This document shows positions 1-4,861 of a DNA stretch of 6,196 nucleotides, in pieces. Both the position numbers and the translations under genes were made by a program. The notes below the pieces were generated by a model. The model was not told the DNA's origin, did no database searches, and worked only from the letters and a program-made list of their open reading frames with translations. Each line of letters starts with the position of its first letter. Positions within the stretch are counted from its first letter, which is position 1. This stretch comes from Candidatus Njordarchaeota archaeon (GTDB lineage: Archaea; Asgardarchaeota; Njordarchaeia; Njordarchaeales; Njordarchaeaceae). Location: positions 1-6,196 of the forward strand of contig JAHKLF010000100.1 in assembly GCA_029856615.1 (NCBI GenBank), in the 5' to 3' direction.

Positions 1-303
1 AGCTCCCCTATGAACAAACTCTACGCCCTCTTGCTTACCAATAGCCTCAGCTTGCGTTGTGACCTTTCCCGTTGTAGCGATCATTATCTCATTACAGTTT
101 TGCTCTTTTGCTGCTTTAAGAACACTCTTAACAGTCTGTACCGAAACTTGCTTTATTGTTACATGCACATAGGCTCTAGAGTTGTTTCTTTTAAAAATTG
201 CCTTTTTTGTTTCTGCAGTCTCTTCTAATATTTCGTCCAGCTTATATCCTCTACCCTCAGTCCAAATTTTGTGTATATGATACCATAAAACTTCTAAGCT
301 CAT
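1..303 (-). CDS. Partial gene, possible Mrr-like restriction-endonuclease-fold protein
   Basis: This is an open frame of 101 codons that begins with ATG at 303 and runs off the left edge, so the C-terminus is missing. The start is supported by a GGTGAT ribosome site at 313-308, four bases upstream of the ATG. The frame stays open further back (GTG at 312, TTG at 315), but those codons overlap the site. The visible protein has a helical N-terminus (residues 1-40), a strand around 44-51 ending in a Lys-Gln pair (K51-Q52), a helix (53-68), then a strand and turn reading IATTG (75-79) followed by T82/T83 and A85. This resembles the 'VTTGxFTxxA' segment of Mrr-type nuclease folds, with K51 where the PD-(D/E)xK lysine would sit. 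The acidic catalytic residues are not clear. It has no signal peptide or membrane helix, so it is probably cytoplasmic. The gene is well supported; the function is a fold-level guess. Confidence 0.7.
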   Translation of the reverse strand, partial: MSLEVLWYHIHKIWTEGRGYKLDEILEETAETKKAIFKRNNSRAYVHVTIKQVSVQTVKSVLKAAKEQNCNEIMIATTGKVTTQAEAIGKQEGVEFVHRGA

Positions 304-307
304 TGAA

Positions 308-313
308 ATCACC
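308..313 (-). promoter_or_regulatory. Ribosome binding site of the leftmost gene
   Basis: The minus strand reads GGTGAT, complementary to the usual archaeal 16S rRNA 3' end, with a four-base spacer (TTCA) before the ATG at 303-301. It decides the start over the in-frame GTG and TTG codons just upstream. The same GGTGAT plus four-base layout precedes the subunit A gene at the other end of the window. Confidence 0.65.
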
Positions 314-363
314 AACTTAATATATCCGGTACTTCATAGCATTTTAAAATAATTTTACTCAAA

Positions 364-373
364 TTTTTTATAG
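364..373 (+). promoter_or_regulatory. TATA-like box for the OST48-like gene, probably leaderless
   Basis: The run TTTTTTATAG lies about 26-35 bases upstream of the ATG at 399, which is the normal distance from an archaeal TATA box to the transcription start. The bases directly before the ATG contain no good Shine-Dalgarno match. Together this suggests an mRNA beginning at or within a few bases of the start codon. The rest of 304-398 is AT-rich divergent spacer; on the minus strand the AT stretch at 344-354 could serve the leftmost gene. Confidence 0.45.
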
Positions 374-398
374 CTCGGTTTTCAGATGGCTGATTGGC

Positions 399-1733
399 AT
401 GATTAAAAAAGGTTTCATAGTTATAGCTATTATTCTCCTATTGATTACTAGTTATTCTGCACTTTTATCTATACGGGATATCCAAGCAAAAGTGAGAGAA
501 AACCAAGCTCCACCGGCAAATTTAGTTAAATTCGTATACATATACGGTGGTTCACCACAACTTGAGAAATCAAATATGAGCATTTTTATTGAGGATATAA
601 TTTCAAAAACGTTTAAACTTGAGGAAGTAGAGAGGCTAGACTCTTACGAACCCTTAGAGAATGCAACTGTGCTTTTATTACTTGGTCACCAAGATTTTAA
701 AGATATTGACTTGGGTGTAATAAGAGAATTCTTAATGGATGGTGGTTCACTATTAATAGCTCTTCCTGAAGAAAATTACACGCTGTACAACGATATTCTT
801 AAATTATTCTCTTACGAAATTTTAGGTCCCGTTATAGACAATACATCTTATTTTGAGGAAAACACCACAATCGTAGTAAATTCTAGTCAGATATTAATTG
901 ATCACCCCATTGCTCATAGCATGTTTGGCAATGTTAGTAAACTTGTAATTCCTAAAGCGTTTGCGATAAGAAAAACTGATGAACCAGCGCTTATTAACGC
1001 TACATTCGTGGACTACATTTTTGCTTGGGGCTCAAACACATCATTTGCGGATGAGAATAATAATGGCAAATACGATCCCGACGAAGCTATAGGAAGAAAT
1101 GTTTCCCTGATTATTTGCATCGAGCTATGGTATGGTGGAAAGATCGTAATTTTACCATCTGTAAGCATGCTGGCTGACGATTATCTAAGTTTACCACAGT
1201 TCGATAATCTCTTTCTAGCATATTCGTTGACTTACTGGCTAGGCAATCAGATTAACTACATTTCAATAAGAGATGTTAACGTTGAACCTCAAAGAGTAAA
1301 TTTGGATGAACCAAATCCTCATATTAATGTTAGTTGCGTGATTACAGATGAGAATGGTGAAATAATACCATATCTCAATGTAACCGTATTTGTAACACGA
1401 CTTCGAATTATTCTAAAATCTCAGCCTGCTGAGAGAATAGCAAATTCGTCTGTTTATAAAGCCCAAATTAATGTTTCTAGTATGAAGAAAGGAATCGTAA
1501 TCATCTTAATAATGGCTTATAAGAAGTACTACGGATACCATTGGGCTGGCGGTGTTGAAGTACAATTATTCAAACAACCCGTTAAGTTATCACGCCCTGA
1601 TCCGATATTATTAACATTTGGATTAATTTTGCCAATAAGCATCTCAATTCTAGCAATAATATACGTCTATCCAGAGTATAGAGAAAAGAAAGCAAAATTA
1701 AGGGAGCTTGAGGAGAAAATAAAGAAGAAGTAG
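399..1733 (+). CDS. OST48/WBP1-like membrane protein (putative oligosaccharyltransferase accessory subunit)
   Basis: The 444-residue protein has an N-terminal hydrophobic helix (about 5-24), a large extracytoplasmic part (25-402), a C-terminal membrane helix (about 403-424) and a Lys/Glu-rich cytoplasmic tail (425-444). A GATase1-like/GIFT domain covers about 42-285, with the typical strand-turn FLMDGGSLLIA at 111-121, close to FIDGGGSVLVA of eukaryotic OST48. A region rich in beta strands follows (about 287-398), including NGEIIPYLNVTVFVTRL at 319-335. This order (GATase-like domain, beta domain, one membrane helix, short charged tail) and the length match eukaryotic OST48/WBP1, a non-catalytic subunit of the N-glycosylation transferase. 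The match is by eye. A 12-residue EF-hand-like loop (218-229) and 14 N-x-S/T sequons are present. It is convergent with the next gene. Alternatives are a generic DUF4350 or GldG-type secreted protein. The gene is certain; the family call is moderate. Confidence 0.6.
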   Translation: MIKKGFIVIAIILLLITSYSALLSIRDIQAKVRENQAPPANLVKFVYIYGGSPQLEKSNMSIFIEDIISKTFKLEEVERLDSYEPLENATVLLLLGHQDFKDIDLGVIREFLMDGGSLLIALPEENYTLYNDILKLFSYEILGPVIDNTSYFEENTTIVVNSSQILIDHPIAHSMFGNVSKLVIPKAFAIRKTDEPALINATFVDYIFAWGSNTSFADENNNGKYDPDEAIGRNVSLIICIELWYGGKIVILPSVSMLADDYLSLPQFDNLFLAYSLTYWLGNQINYISIRDVNVEPQRVNLDEPNPHINVSCVITDENGEIIPYLNVTVFVTRLRIILKSQPAERIANSSVYKAQINVSSMKKGIVIILIMAYKKYYGYHWAGGVEVQLFKQPVKLSRPDPILLTFGLILPISISILAIIYVYPEYREKKAKLRELEEKIKKK

Positions 1734-1764
1734 CCTATTCCTTTTCTTTCTCCCTAATCTTCTT
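1711..1764. terminator. Possible two-way pyrimidine-rich termination zone between convergent genes
   Basis: The stop codons of the two convergent genes are separated by one base (1734). Each gene ends in a Lys/Glu-coding purine tract, so a transcript reading through either stop at once enters a pyrimidine-rich, U-containing stretch, the antisense of the other tail. The plus strand after 1738 is dominated by T and C, and the minus strand below 1733 likewise. Archaeal polymerases can stop at U-rich tracts, so this could end both messages. No hairpin is visible, and the U runs are short and broken by C. Confidence 0.35.
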
Positions 1765-2817
1765 TAGAATTTCTGATATTTTGATCTCTTCTTTCTTCTT
1801 CCTAATCGCTTCCTCTCTCTTCTTATCAATTCTCCTTGCTACTGGATACAAAGAAATCAACGGAATAGCCGCTAGAAGAATATATAGATAAATTGGTCCT
1901 GCTGGCGCAGCTTCCTCTACAATCCATCGATCAAGTCTGAGCATCCATTTAATTAAATTAGCAAAGAAAATCTTATTGGCCTCCATGCTTACCCATGAAA
2001 AGCCTTTTGGACTTGTTAAATTCGTAAATGATTCACCGAAACCTATGAGTGCTAAAAGACCTTCTTCAATTTCTTTTGCTGCAAATATTACTTGCCCCGA
2101 ATTATTATACTCTATAGCCCCATCACCATTTACTCGATATGATGTAGACGGCGTCTTAATCACATAAACATCCTTCTCCTCACGCAGCTCAATGGATGCT
2201 GAAGAAACCTCTACGCTACTTATGTTTCTGAAAAGATCCTTTAACTCATCTGAAGCATATGTTTCCCTGATAATTATAATTTCTCCTTCTCCATTTATTA
2301 CGTCACCAACAACGTCCCCAACTCCACCTTCATGATAAAATCTTGCATCAAAACTTACATTCATTGAAGATATTAACTCATTGAGAATAGATAAATCGGG
2401 GTTTTTATCCCTTTTCCTTAAATATGGTGCTCCTAGAATTAGAACTGAACCTCCAATCTTAATGTATTTCTCAAGCGCCCGTCCTTCCTCTTGTGTATAA
2501 TCTGAAGATCCGTTCGTGGGAGGAATTATTAAGAGATCTACTCCAAGCAATGTTGATGAATTTATCCGCCCATCGATCGTGTATACCTTAATGGTGATAT
2601 TCTCATACTTTAGAGATTCATTAGCAAATGCCAAAGCTATTGATAACTCCTTGTATCCGAAGAAAGGTCCGTGCCCCTCGTCTATTAAGATGACGAATTC
2701 CCTCTTAATGTATCGCTTCTCCTGTGCATGAATACATAATGTATTAATATTATAGAATAAAGGAGTGATGAAAAGTAATACGATAAAGAGAATGGATCTT
2801 AGTTTCATAGTATTCAT
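1735..2817 (-). CDS. Secreted, membrane-anchored GATase-like (DUF4350-like) protein
   Basis: The 360-residue protein has a signal peptide (hydrophobic core about 8-22, possible cleavage after HAQ at 30-32), an extracytoplasmic domain (about 39-300), one membrane helix (about 309-327) and a very basic/acidic cytoplasmic tail (328-360) likely to form a helix. The domain starts with a strand and turn VILIDEGHG (42-50), and has LLIIPP (95-100) and GGSVLILGAP (122-131). This is the pattern of GATase1-like/GIFT domains seen in DUF4350, GldG-type and OST48 proteins. Unlike the neighbouring 444-residue protein it lacks a clear separate beta domain before the membrane helix. Eight N-x-S/T sequons lie outside the membrane (N66 to N266). 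GGGAG sits directly before the first ATG (2817); the in-frame ATG at 2808 is an equally possible start. It lies 23 bases after the S27e gene and is probably co-transcribed with it. The function is unknown. Confidence 0.65.
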   Translation of the reverse strand: MNTMKLRSILFIVLLFITPLFYNINTLCIHAQEKRYIKREFVILIDEGHGPFFGYKELSIALAFANESLKYENITIKVYTIDGRINSSTLLGVDLLIIPPTNGSSDYTQEEGRALEKYIKIGGSVLILGAPYLRKRDKNPDLSILNELISSMNVSFDARFYHEGGVGDVVGDVINGEGEIIIIRETYASDELKDLFRNISSVEVSSASIELREEKDVYVIKTPSTSYRVNGDGAIEYNNSGQVIFAAKEIEEGLLALIGFGESFTNLTSPKGFSWVSMEANKIFFANLIKWMLRLDRWIVEEAAPAGPIYLYILLAAIPLISLYPVARRIDKKREEAIRKKKEEIKISEILKKIREKEKE

Positions 2818-2840
2818 CCACTCCCAATAATTACTACAAA

Positions 2841-3050
2841 TTACTCATAGTACTTCTTCAGAATTTTACCATGAATTATAGCCTTACCTCCCGAGGGCTC
2901 CGCTAAAGTAGCACCGCAGACTAAACATTTAACAACAATTGATGCATGGGAGAATATTAGCTGCTTATTCGCGCATTCTGGGCATTGAACTAAAAGGAAG
3001 AAAGATTTTGGTTTAGGAAACAATTTTCTTAGTTTATCTTCTCGCGTCAT
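2841..3050 (-). CDS. rps27e: Small ribosomal subunit protein S27e (eS27)
   Basis: The 69-residue protein is a typical archaeal S27e, a zinc-ribbon protein of the small ribosomal subunit shared by archaea and eukaryotes. Two Cys pairs, C23-P-E-C26 and C42-L-V-C45, form the zinc site. Between and after them are the family signatures FSHAS (33-37), VVKCLVCG (39-46) and LAEPSGGKA (49-57). The N-terminus (1-14) is a little longer than in many archaeal copies. The start ATG at 3050 has GGGGGT at 3060-3055, four bases upstream. The usual archaeal partner L44e is not next to it here; upstream is a divergent spacer leading to the ATP synthase genes, and downstream is a secreted membrane protein. A pronounced leader with a hairpin lies upstream and might carry control. 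Confidence 0.96.
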   Translation of the reverse strand: MTREDKLRKLFPKPKSFFLLVQCPECANKQLIFSHASIVVKCLVCGATLAEPSGGKAIIHGKILKKYYE

Positions 3051-3066
3051 ATTTACCCCCGTCAGT

Positions 3067-3106
3067 TTATTTTTTGATCATCATCTCGATTCAGAGGATC
3101 ACCTCT
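3067..3106 (-). promoter_or_regulatory. S27e mRNA leader: hairpin-enclosed SD-like site and five-codon mini-frame
   Basis: On the minus strand 3106-3093 reads AGAGG-TGAT-CCTCT, a five-base-pair hairpin with a four-base loop. Within it GAGGTGATCC is a ten-base perfect match to the anti-Shine-Dalgarno end of archaeal 16S rRNA. Thirteen bases after the GGTGAT core, a mini-frame of five codons and a stop (MMIKK) occupies 3084-3067, ending 16 bases before the S27e ATG. This could be a translated leader peptide or a structure controlling S27e, but the spacing is long and the call rests on pattern only. Confidence 0.3.
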
Positions 3107-3140
3107 TCTTCATCCTGAAGCTTTCTAGCTTTAATTAGTT

Positions 3141-3178
3141 AATGCATCTAACCAATAAAAGTTTGATGAAATGCATCT
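3141..3178 (-). promoter_or_regulatory. Putative S27e promoter flanked by a 9-bp direct repeat
   Basis: The minus strand at 3161-3153 reads CTTTTATTG, a plausible TATA element that would start transcription near 3130 and leave a leader of about 80 bases before S27e. Identical copies of AATGCATCT at 3141-3149 and 3170-3178, 29 bases apart start to start, bracket it. The shared ATGCAT core is self-complementary. This is the layout expected of an operator pair, but no regulator is identifiable. Confidence 0.35.
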
Positions 3179-3200
3179 TTTGAACACCTCAGAAAAAACA

Positions 3201-3233
3201 CATATAGAGTTTACTTTTTAATGCTAATATATT
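3201..3233 (+). promoter_or_regulatory. Candidate promoter of the F-H-E ATP synthase cluster
   Basis: Three AT-rich boxes lie upstream of the subunit F gene: ACATATAG near 3200-3207, CTTTTTAAT at 3214-3222 and TAATATATT at 3226-3234. The last two would place the transcription start near 3245 or 3256, upstream of the ribosome site at 3268. The sequence alone does not show which box is used. Confidence 0.4.
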
Positions 3234-3267
3234 CCTCAGTGTGTAGAGAATGAAAATTAATGACCTT

Positions 3268-3273
3268 AGGGAG
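3268..3273 (+). promoter_or_regulatory. Ribosome binding site fixing the subunit F start
   Basis: AGGGAG lies four bases before the ATG at 3278. The in-frame ATG at 3260 has no such site in front of it, and using it would place this ribosome site inside the gene. The 3278 start also gives the family-typical beginning MKVASIGD. Confidence 0.7.
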
Positions 3274-3277
3274 AATA

Positions 3278-3595
3278 ATGAAGGTAGCGTCCATAGGAGA
3301 TAATATGTTCATAAAAATGTTTGAACTAATTGGAGCAGTGGGCTATAAAGCAGAGGACGAAGAGGAACTTAAAAAGATATTAGCACAGCTCATTAAGGAG
3401 AAGAAATATGCGATAATTGTACTACCCGAAAGATACGTCGAAGCCACAAGGGAAATTCGAGAAAAACTAGCACGCGAAGGAGAATATTTTCCATTATTTG
3501 CATTCTTACCCGACCATACTGGAATTAAGGATCGTAGAATTGAAGAACTTAAAAGATTAATTTCACTAGCAGTTGGCGTTGAATTAAAGCTTTAA
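3278..3595 (+). CDS. atpF: A-type ATP synthase subunit F
   Basis: The 105-residue protein is subunit F of the archaeal A1Ao ATP synthase, part of the central rotor stalk together with D and C. It has the expected alternating alpha/beta (CheY-like) fold: first strand MKVASIGD, a middle strand YAIIVLPERY (about 44-53), and a C-terminal part with FPLFAFLPD (about 71-79) and the near-invariant ending VGVELK. The length is normal for the family (about 100-115). The start chosen is the ATG at 3278, not the in-frame ATG at 3260, because AGGGAG precedes it and the conserved N-terminus begins there. The glycine-rich loop after the first strand is less canonical than in Thermococcales homologues (NMFIKMFELIGAVG). 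It is the first gene of the cluster; subunit H begins 12 bases after its stop. Confidence 0.93.
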   Translation: MKVASIGDNMFIKMFELIGAVGYKAEDEEELKKILAQLIKEKKYAIIVLPERYVEATREIREKLAREGEYFPLFAFLPDHTGIKDRRIEELKRLISLAVGVELKL

Positions 3596-3607
3596 GGGGG
3601 ATGAAGT

Positions 3608-3922
3608 ATGAGTAATATAAGCCTTCTTGTCGAAGAAGAAATCAAAGCTTTGAAAAGAATCGAAGAAGCCAAAAAAGAGGCTGAGAAAATAGTTGAGAAA
3701 GCTAAGGAGGAAGCCAGAAAGATCAAGGATCTCAAGCTGATATTAGAAAAAGTCAGTAAATACATAGATGAGCAAGAAAAACTATTGAAAGAAGAAGCGG
3801 AATCTCTCCGTAGAAAATATTTCGAAATTGCCGAGAAAATCCGTCTGATTCCCTCCGAAGAAATAGATAAAATTGCTGAAGAAATAGTTATGGAGGTTGT
3901 GGGCCTTGAGCGAGGAGATTAA
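3608..3922 (+). CDS. ahaH: A-type ATP synthase subunit H (peripheral stalk)
   Basis: The 104-residue protein is almost entirely charged alpha helix: a Lys/Glu/Ala coiled coil over residues 5-75 with right-handed-type repeats such as AKKEAEKIVEKAKEEARKI (21-39), then a short C-terminal segment (80-104) ending in the IAEEIVMEVVGL pattern. This is the form of subunit H, which pairs with subunit E to make the peripheral stalks that hold the A3B3 head against rotation. The length matches the family (about 100-110). The start ATG has GGGGG at 3596-3600, seven bases upstream and directly after the F stop codon. Its last codons overlap the start of subunit E by 17 bases, suggesting translational coupling of the two partners. 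Confidence 0.9.
   Translation: MSNISLLVEEEIKALKRIEEAKKEAEKIVEKAKEEARKIKDLKLILEKVSKYIDEQEKLLKEEAESLRRKYFEIAEKIRLIPSEEIDKIAEEIVMEVVGLERGD
3892..3896 (+). promoter_or_regulatory. Ribosome binding site deciding a TTG start for subunit E
   Basis: GGAGG lies inside the 3' end of the H gene. The TTG at 3897 directly abuts it, too close for use, while the in-frame TTG at 3906 is nine bases downstream, a normal spacing. The start at 3906 also gives a protein beginning MSEEIN, more like other E subunits than MWALSEE. Confidence 0.6.
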
Positions 3923-4547
3923 CGCCTTCTTAAATGAAATAAGGAGAAGAACCGAAGAAGAAATAAATAAAATATTGTCAGAAGCACGCTCTAAAGCCGA
4001 AGAAATTAAAAAATCCGCCGAAGAGGAGGCAAACCGTATCTTTTCCCATGAAGCTCACTCACGCTTAATGCTACTAAGAAGAAAAATACTTGGACAAGCA
4101 GAAATCGAAGGCAGACATGAATTAATCAAAGCAAAAAACGAGATATTAGAAAAGATATACAAAAGAGCTAAAGAAATGCTATCAGAAATCGTAGAGGGAA
4201 AGAATCCCCAAGTGAATTACAGTGATGTTTTGTATAACCTAATCAAGGAAGCCATAGAAAGAATGAATGAAATGGAGGTAATAATAGAGGCAAACGAAAG
4301 AGACATGGAGTTCATCTCTAAGAATATCCGCCGCATCGAAGAAAACCTATCAAAAGACTTAGGAAAACCCATTAAAATTACACTATCTGATGAAAAAGCA
4401 AACATTCTGGGCGGCGTTATAATATATAGTCGAGATAGAAGAAAAGTTTACTATAATACACTTGAGGGAAGATTAGTAGAGACCATCAAAAAATACAGGA
4501 GCATTCTAGGTAAAGAATTCTTCAAAAAATATTTAGAGGCAAAATAA
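3906..4547 (+). CDS. atpE: A-type ATP synthase subunit E (peripheral stalk)
   Basis: The protein is 213 residues from the TTG at 3906 (216 if the TTG at 3897 were used). Subunit E pairs with H in the peripheral stalks and contacts the top of the catalytic head. The first half (about 1-100) is a long charged coiled coil with a short break around FSHEAHSR. The second half is the globular alpha/beta domain, with VIIEANERD (about 123-131), the conserved NILGGVIIYSRD (about 164-175) and the helix-forming NTLEGRLVETIKKY. Length and order of domains are normal. The non-ATG start and the 17-base overlap with H imply coupled translation. A T-rich tract follows the stop codon, after which the cluster is interrupted by a 314-base gap before subunit A. 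Confidence 0.93.
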   Translation: MSEEINAFLNEIRRRTEEEINKILSEARSKAEEIKKSAEEEANRIFSHEAHSRLMLLRRKILGQAEIEGRHELIKAKNEILEKIYKRAKEMLSEIVEGKNPQVNYSDVLYNLIKEAIERMNEMEVIIEANERDMEFISKNIRRIEENLSKDLGKPIKITLSDEKANILGGVIIYSRDRRKVYYNTLEGRLVETIKKYRSILGKEFFKKYLEAK

Positions 4548-4556
4548 AATTAGCCA

Positions 4557-4564
4557 TTTTTTAT
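4557..4564 (+). terminator. Oligo-T tract after subunit E
   Basis: Six consecutive T, then ATT, begin ten bases after the atpE stop codon. This suits U-tract termination of the F-H-E message in archaea. No hairpin precedes it. Confidence 0.45.
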
Positions 4565-4592
4565 TGCTCTAGGGCCCTTTAAATACTTCAAT

Positions 4593-4608
4593 TAGAGCTT
4601 AAACTCTA
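4593..4608. repeat. Imperfect 16-bp palindrome
   Basis: TAGAGCTTAAACTCTA is self-complementary in 14 of 16 positions. It begins eight bases after TTTAAATA (4578-4585), roughly where that box would place a transcription start, so it could be an operator or the foot of a small hairpin. No function can be assigned. Confidence 0.4.
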
Positions 4609-4794
4609 TATTCCTCAAAATACCTAAAGACCAAGAAACTCCGAATATAGCAGATTTTTACGATTCATTTCCTTTGCTTACAAGTGACTTTATTGAAAAT
4701 GTTGTATGGATTATTTTTTATTTAATAACATTAGATTCTTGATCGATTAGCTTCTGATTTCTCTGATGAATTCAATGATGTCATCAATCGAGAT

Positions 4795-4824
4795 TTTTAT
4801 ATCCTACAATTTTATATCCTACAA
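4795..4824 (+). repeat. Perfect 15-bp tandem duplication containing a TATA box
   Basis: TTTTATATCCTACAA occurs twice with no gap (4795-4809 and 4810-4824). Each copy holds TTTTATAT, a good archaeal TATA element. The second copy would start transcription near 4840, about 22 bases before the TTG start and upstream of the ribosome site; the first would start near 4825. The duplication therefore doubles the likely core promoter of the subunit A gene. Confidence 0.7.
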
Positions 4825-4830
4825 CTTGAA

Positions 4831-4839
4831 TTTTAAATA
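4831..4839 (+). promoter_or_regulatory. TATA-like box closest to subunit A
   Basis: TTTTAAATA is a good TATA match by sequence, but transcription would begin at about 4860, leaving out the GGTGAT ribosome site and giving a leaderless TTG start. The TATA elements in the tandem duplication upstream fit better. Confidence 0.3.
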
Positions 4840-4851
4840 GAAGCCATAATC

Positions 4852-4857
4852 GGTGAT
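4852..4857 (+). promoter_or_regulatory. Ribosome binding site deciding a TTG start for subunit A
   Basis: GGTGAT with a four-base spacer (ACTC) precedes the TTG at 4862. The only other in-frame start upstream, a GTG at 4853, lies within the site itself, and a TAA at 4847 closes the frame. No in-frame ATG exists near the conserved N-terminus. Confidence 0.75.
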
Positions 4858-4861
4858 ACTC

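Larger units (their letters stand above)
4548..4861 (+). other. 314-base spacer inside the ATP synthase cluster
   Basis: No convincing gene lies here; in particular subunit C (normally about 350 residues) is absent. The contents in order are: a T tract (4557-4564), a TATA-like TTTAAATA (4578-4585), an imperfect palindrome (4593-4608), a start-less open stretch of 48 codons on the plus strand (4596-4742), a second T tract (4711-4724), a short palindrome TGATG-T-CATCA (4776-4786), the 15-bp tandem duplication (4795-4824), a further TATA-like box (4831-4839) and the subunit A ribosome site (4852-4857). The distance between the first TATA-like box and the second T tract would allow a small RNA of roughly 110 bases, but no stable fold or known RNA family was recognised. 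Confidence 0.6.

Noticed and set aside
10..228. Plus-strand open frame of 72 codons with Cys/Leu-rich product
   Set aside because: It is antisense to the better supported minus-strand gene, which has a good ribosome site and protein-like composition; the product looks like a non-coding translation.
1716..1730. C-terminal KIKKK of the OST48-like protein resembles a KxKxx retrieval signal of eukaryotic OST48
   Set aside because: An archaeon has no known COPI retrieval, and the whole tail is Lys-rich, so the match is expected by chance.
1976..2731. Two plus-strand open frames (63 and 71 codons) inside the 360-residue minus-strand gene
   Set aside because: They are antisense shadows with no ribosome site and no recognisable protein features.
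4217..4405. Minus-strand open frame of 62 codons inside subunit E
   Set aside because: Antisense shadow of a clearly conserved ATP synthase gene.
4755..4790. Possible C/D box small RNA (TGATGA-like boxes)
   Set aside because: The first base of the C box does not fit and no matching D box with a short terminal stem is found on either strand.
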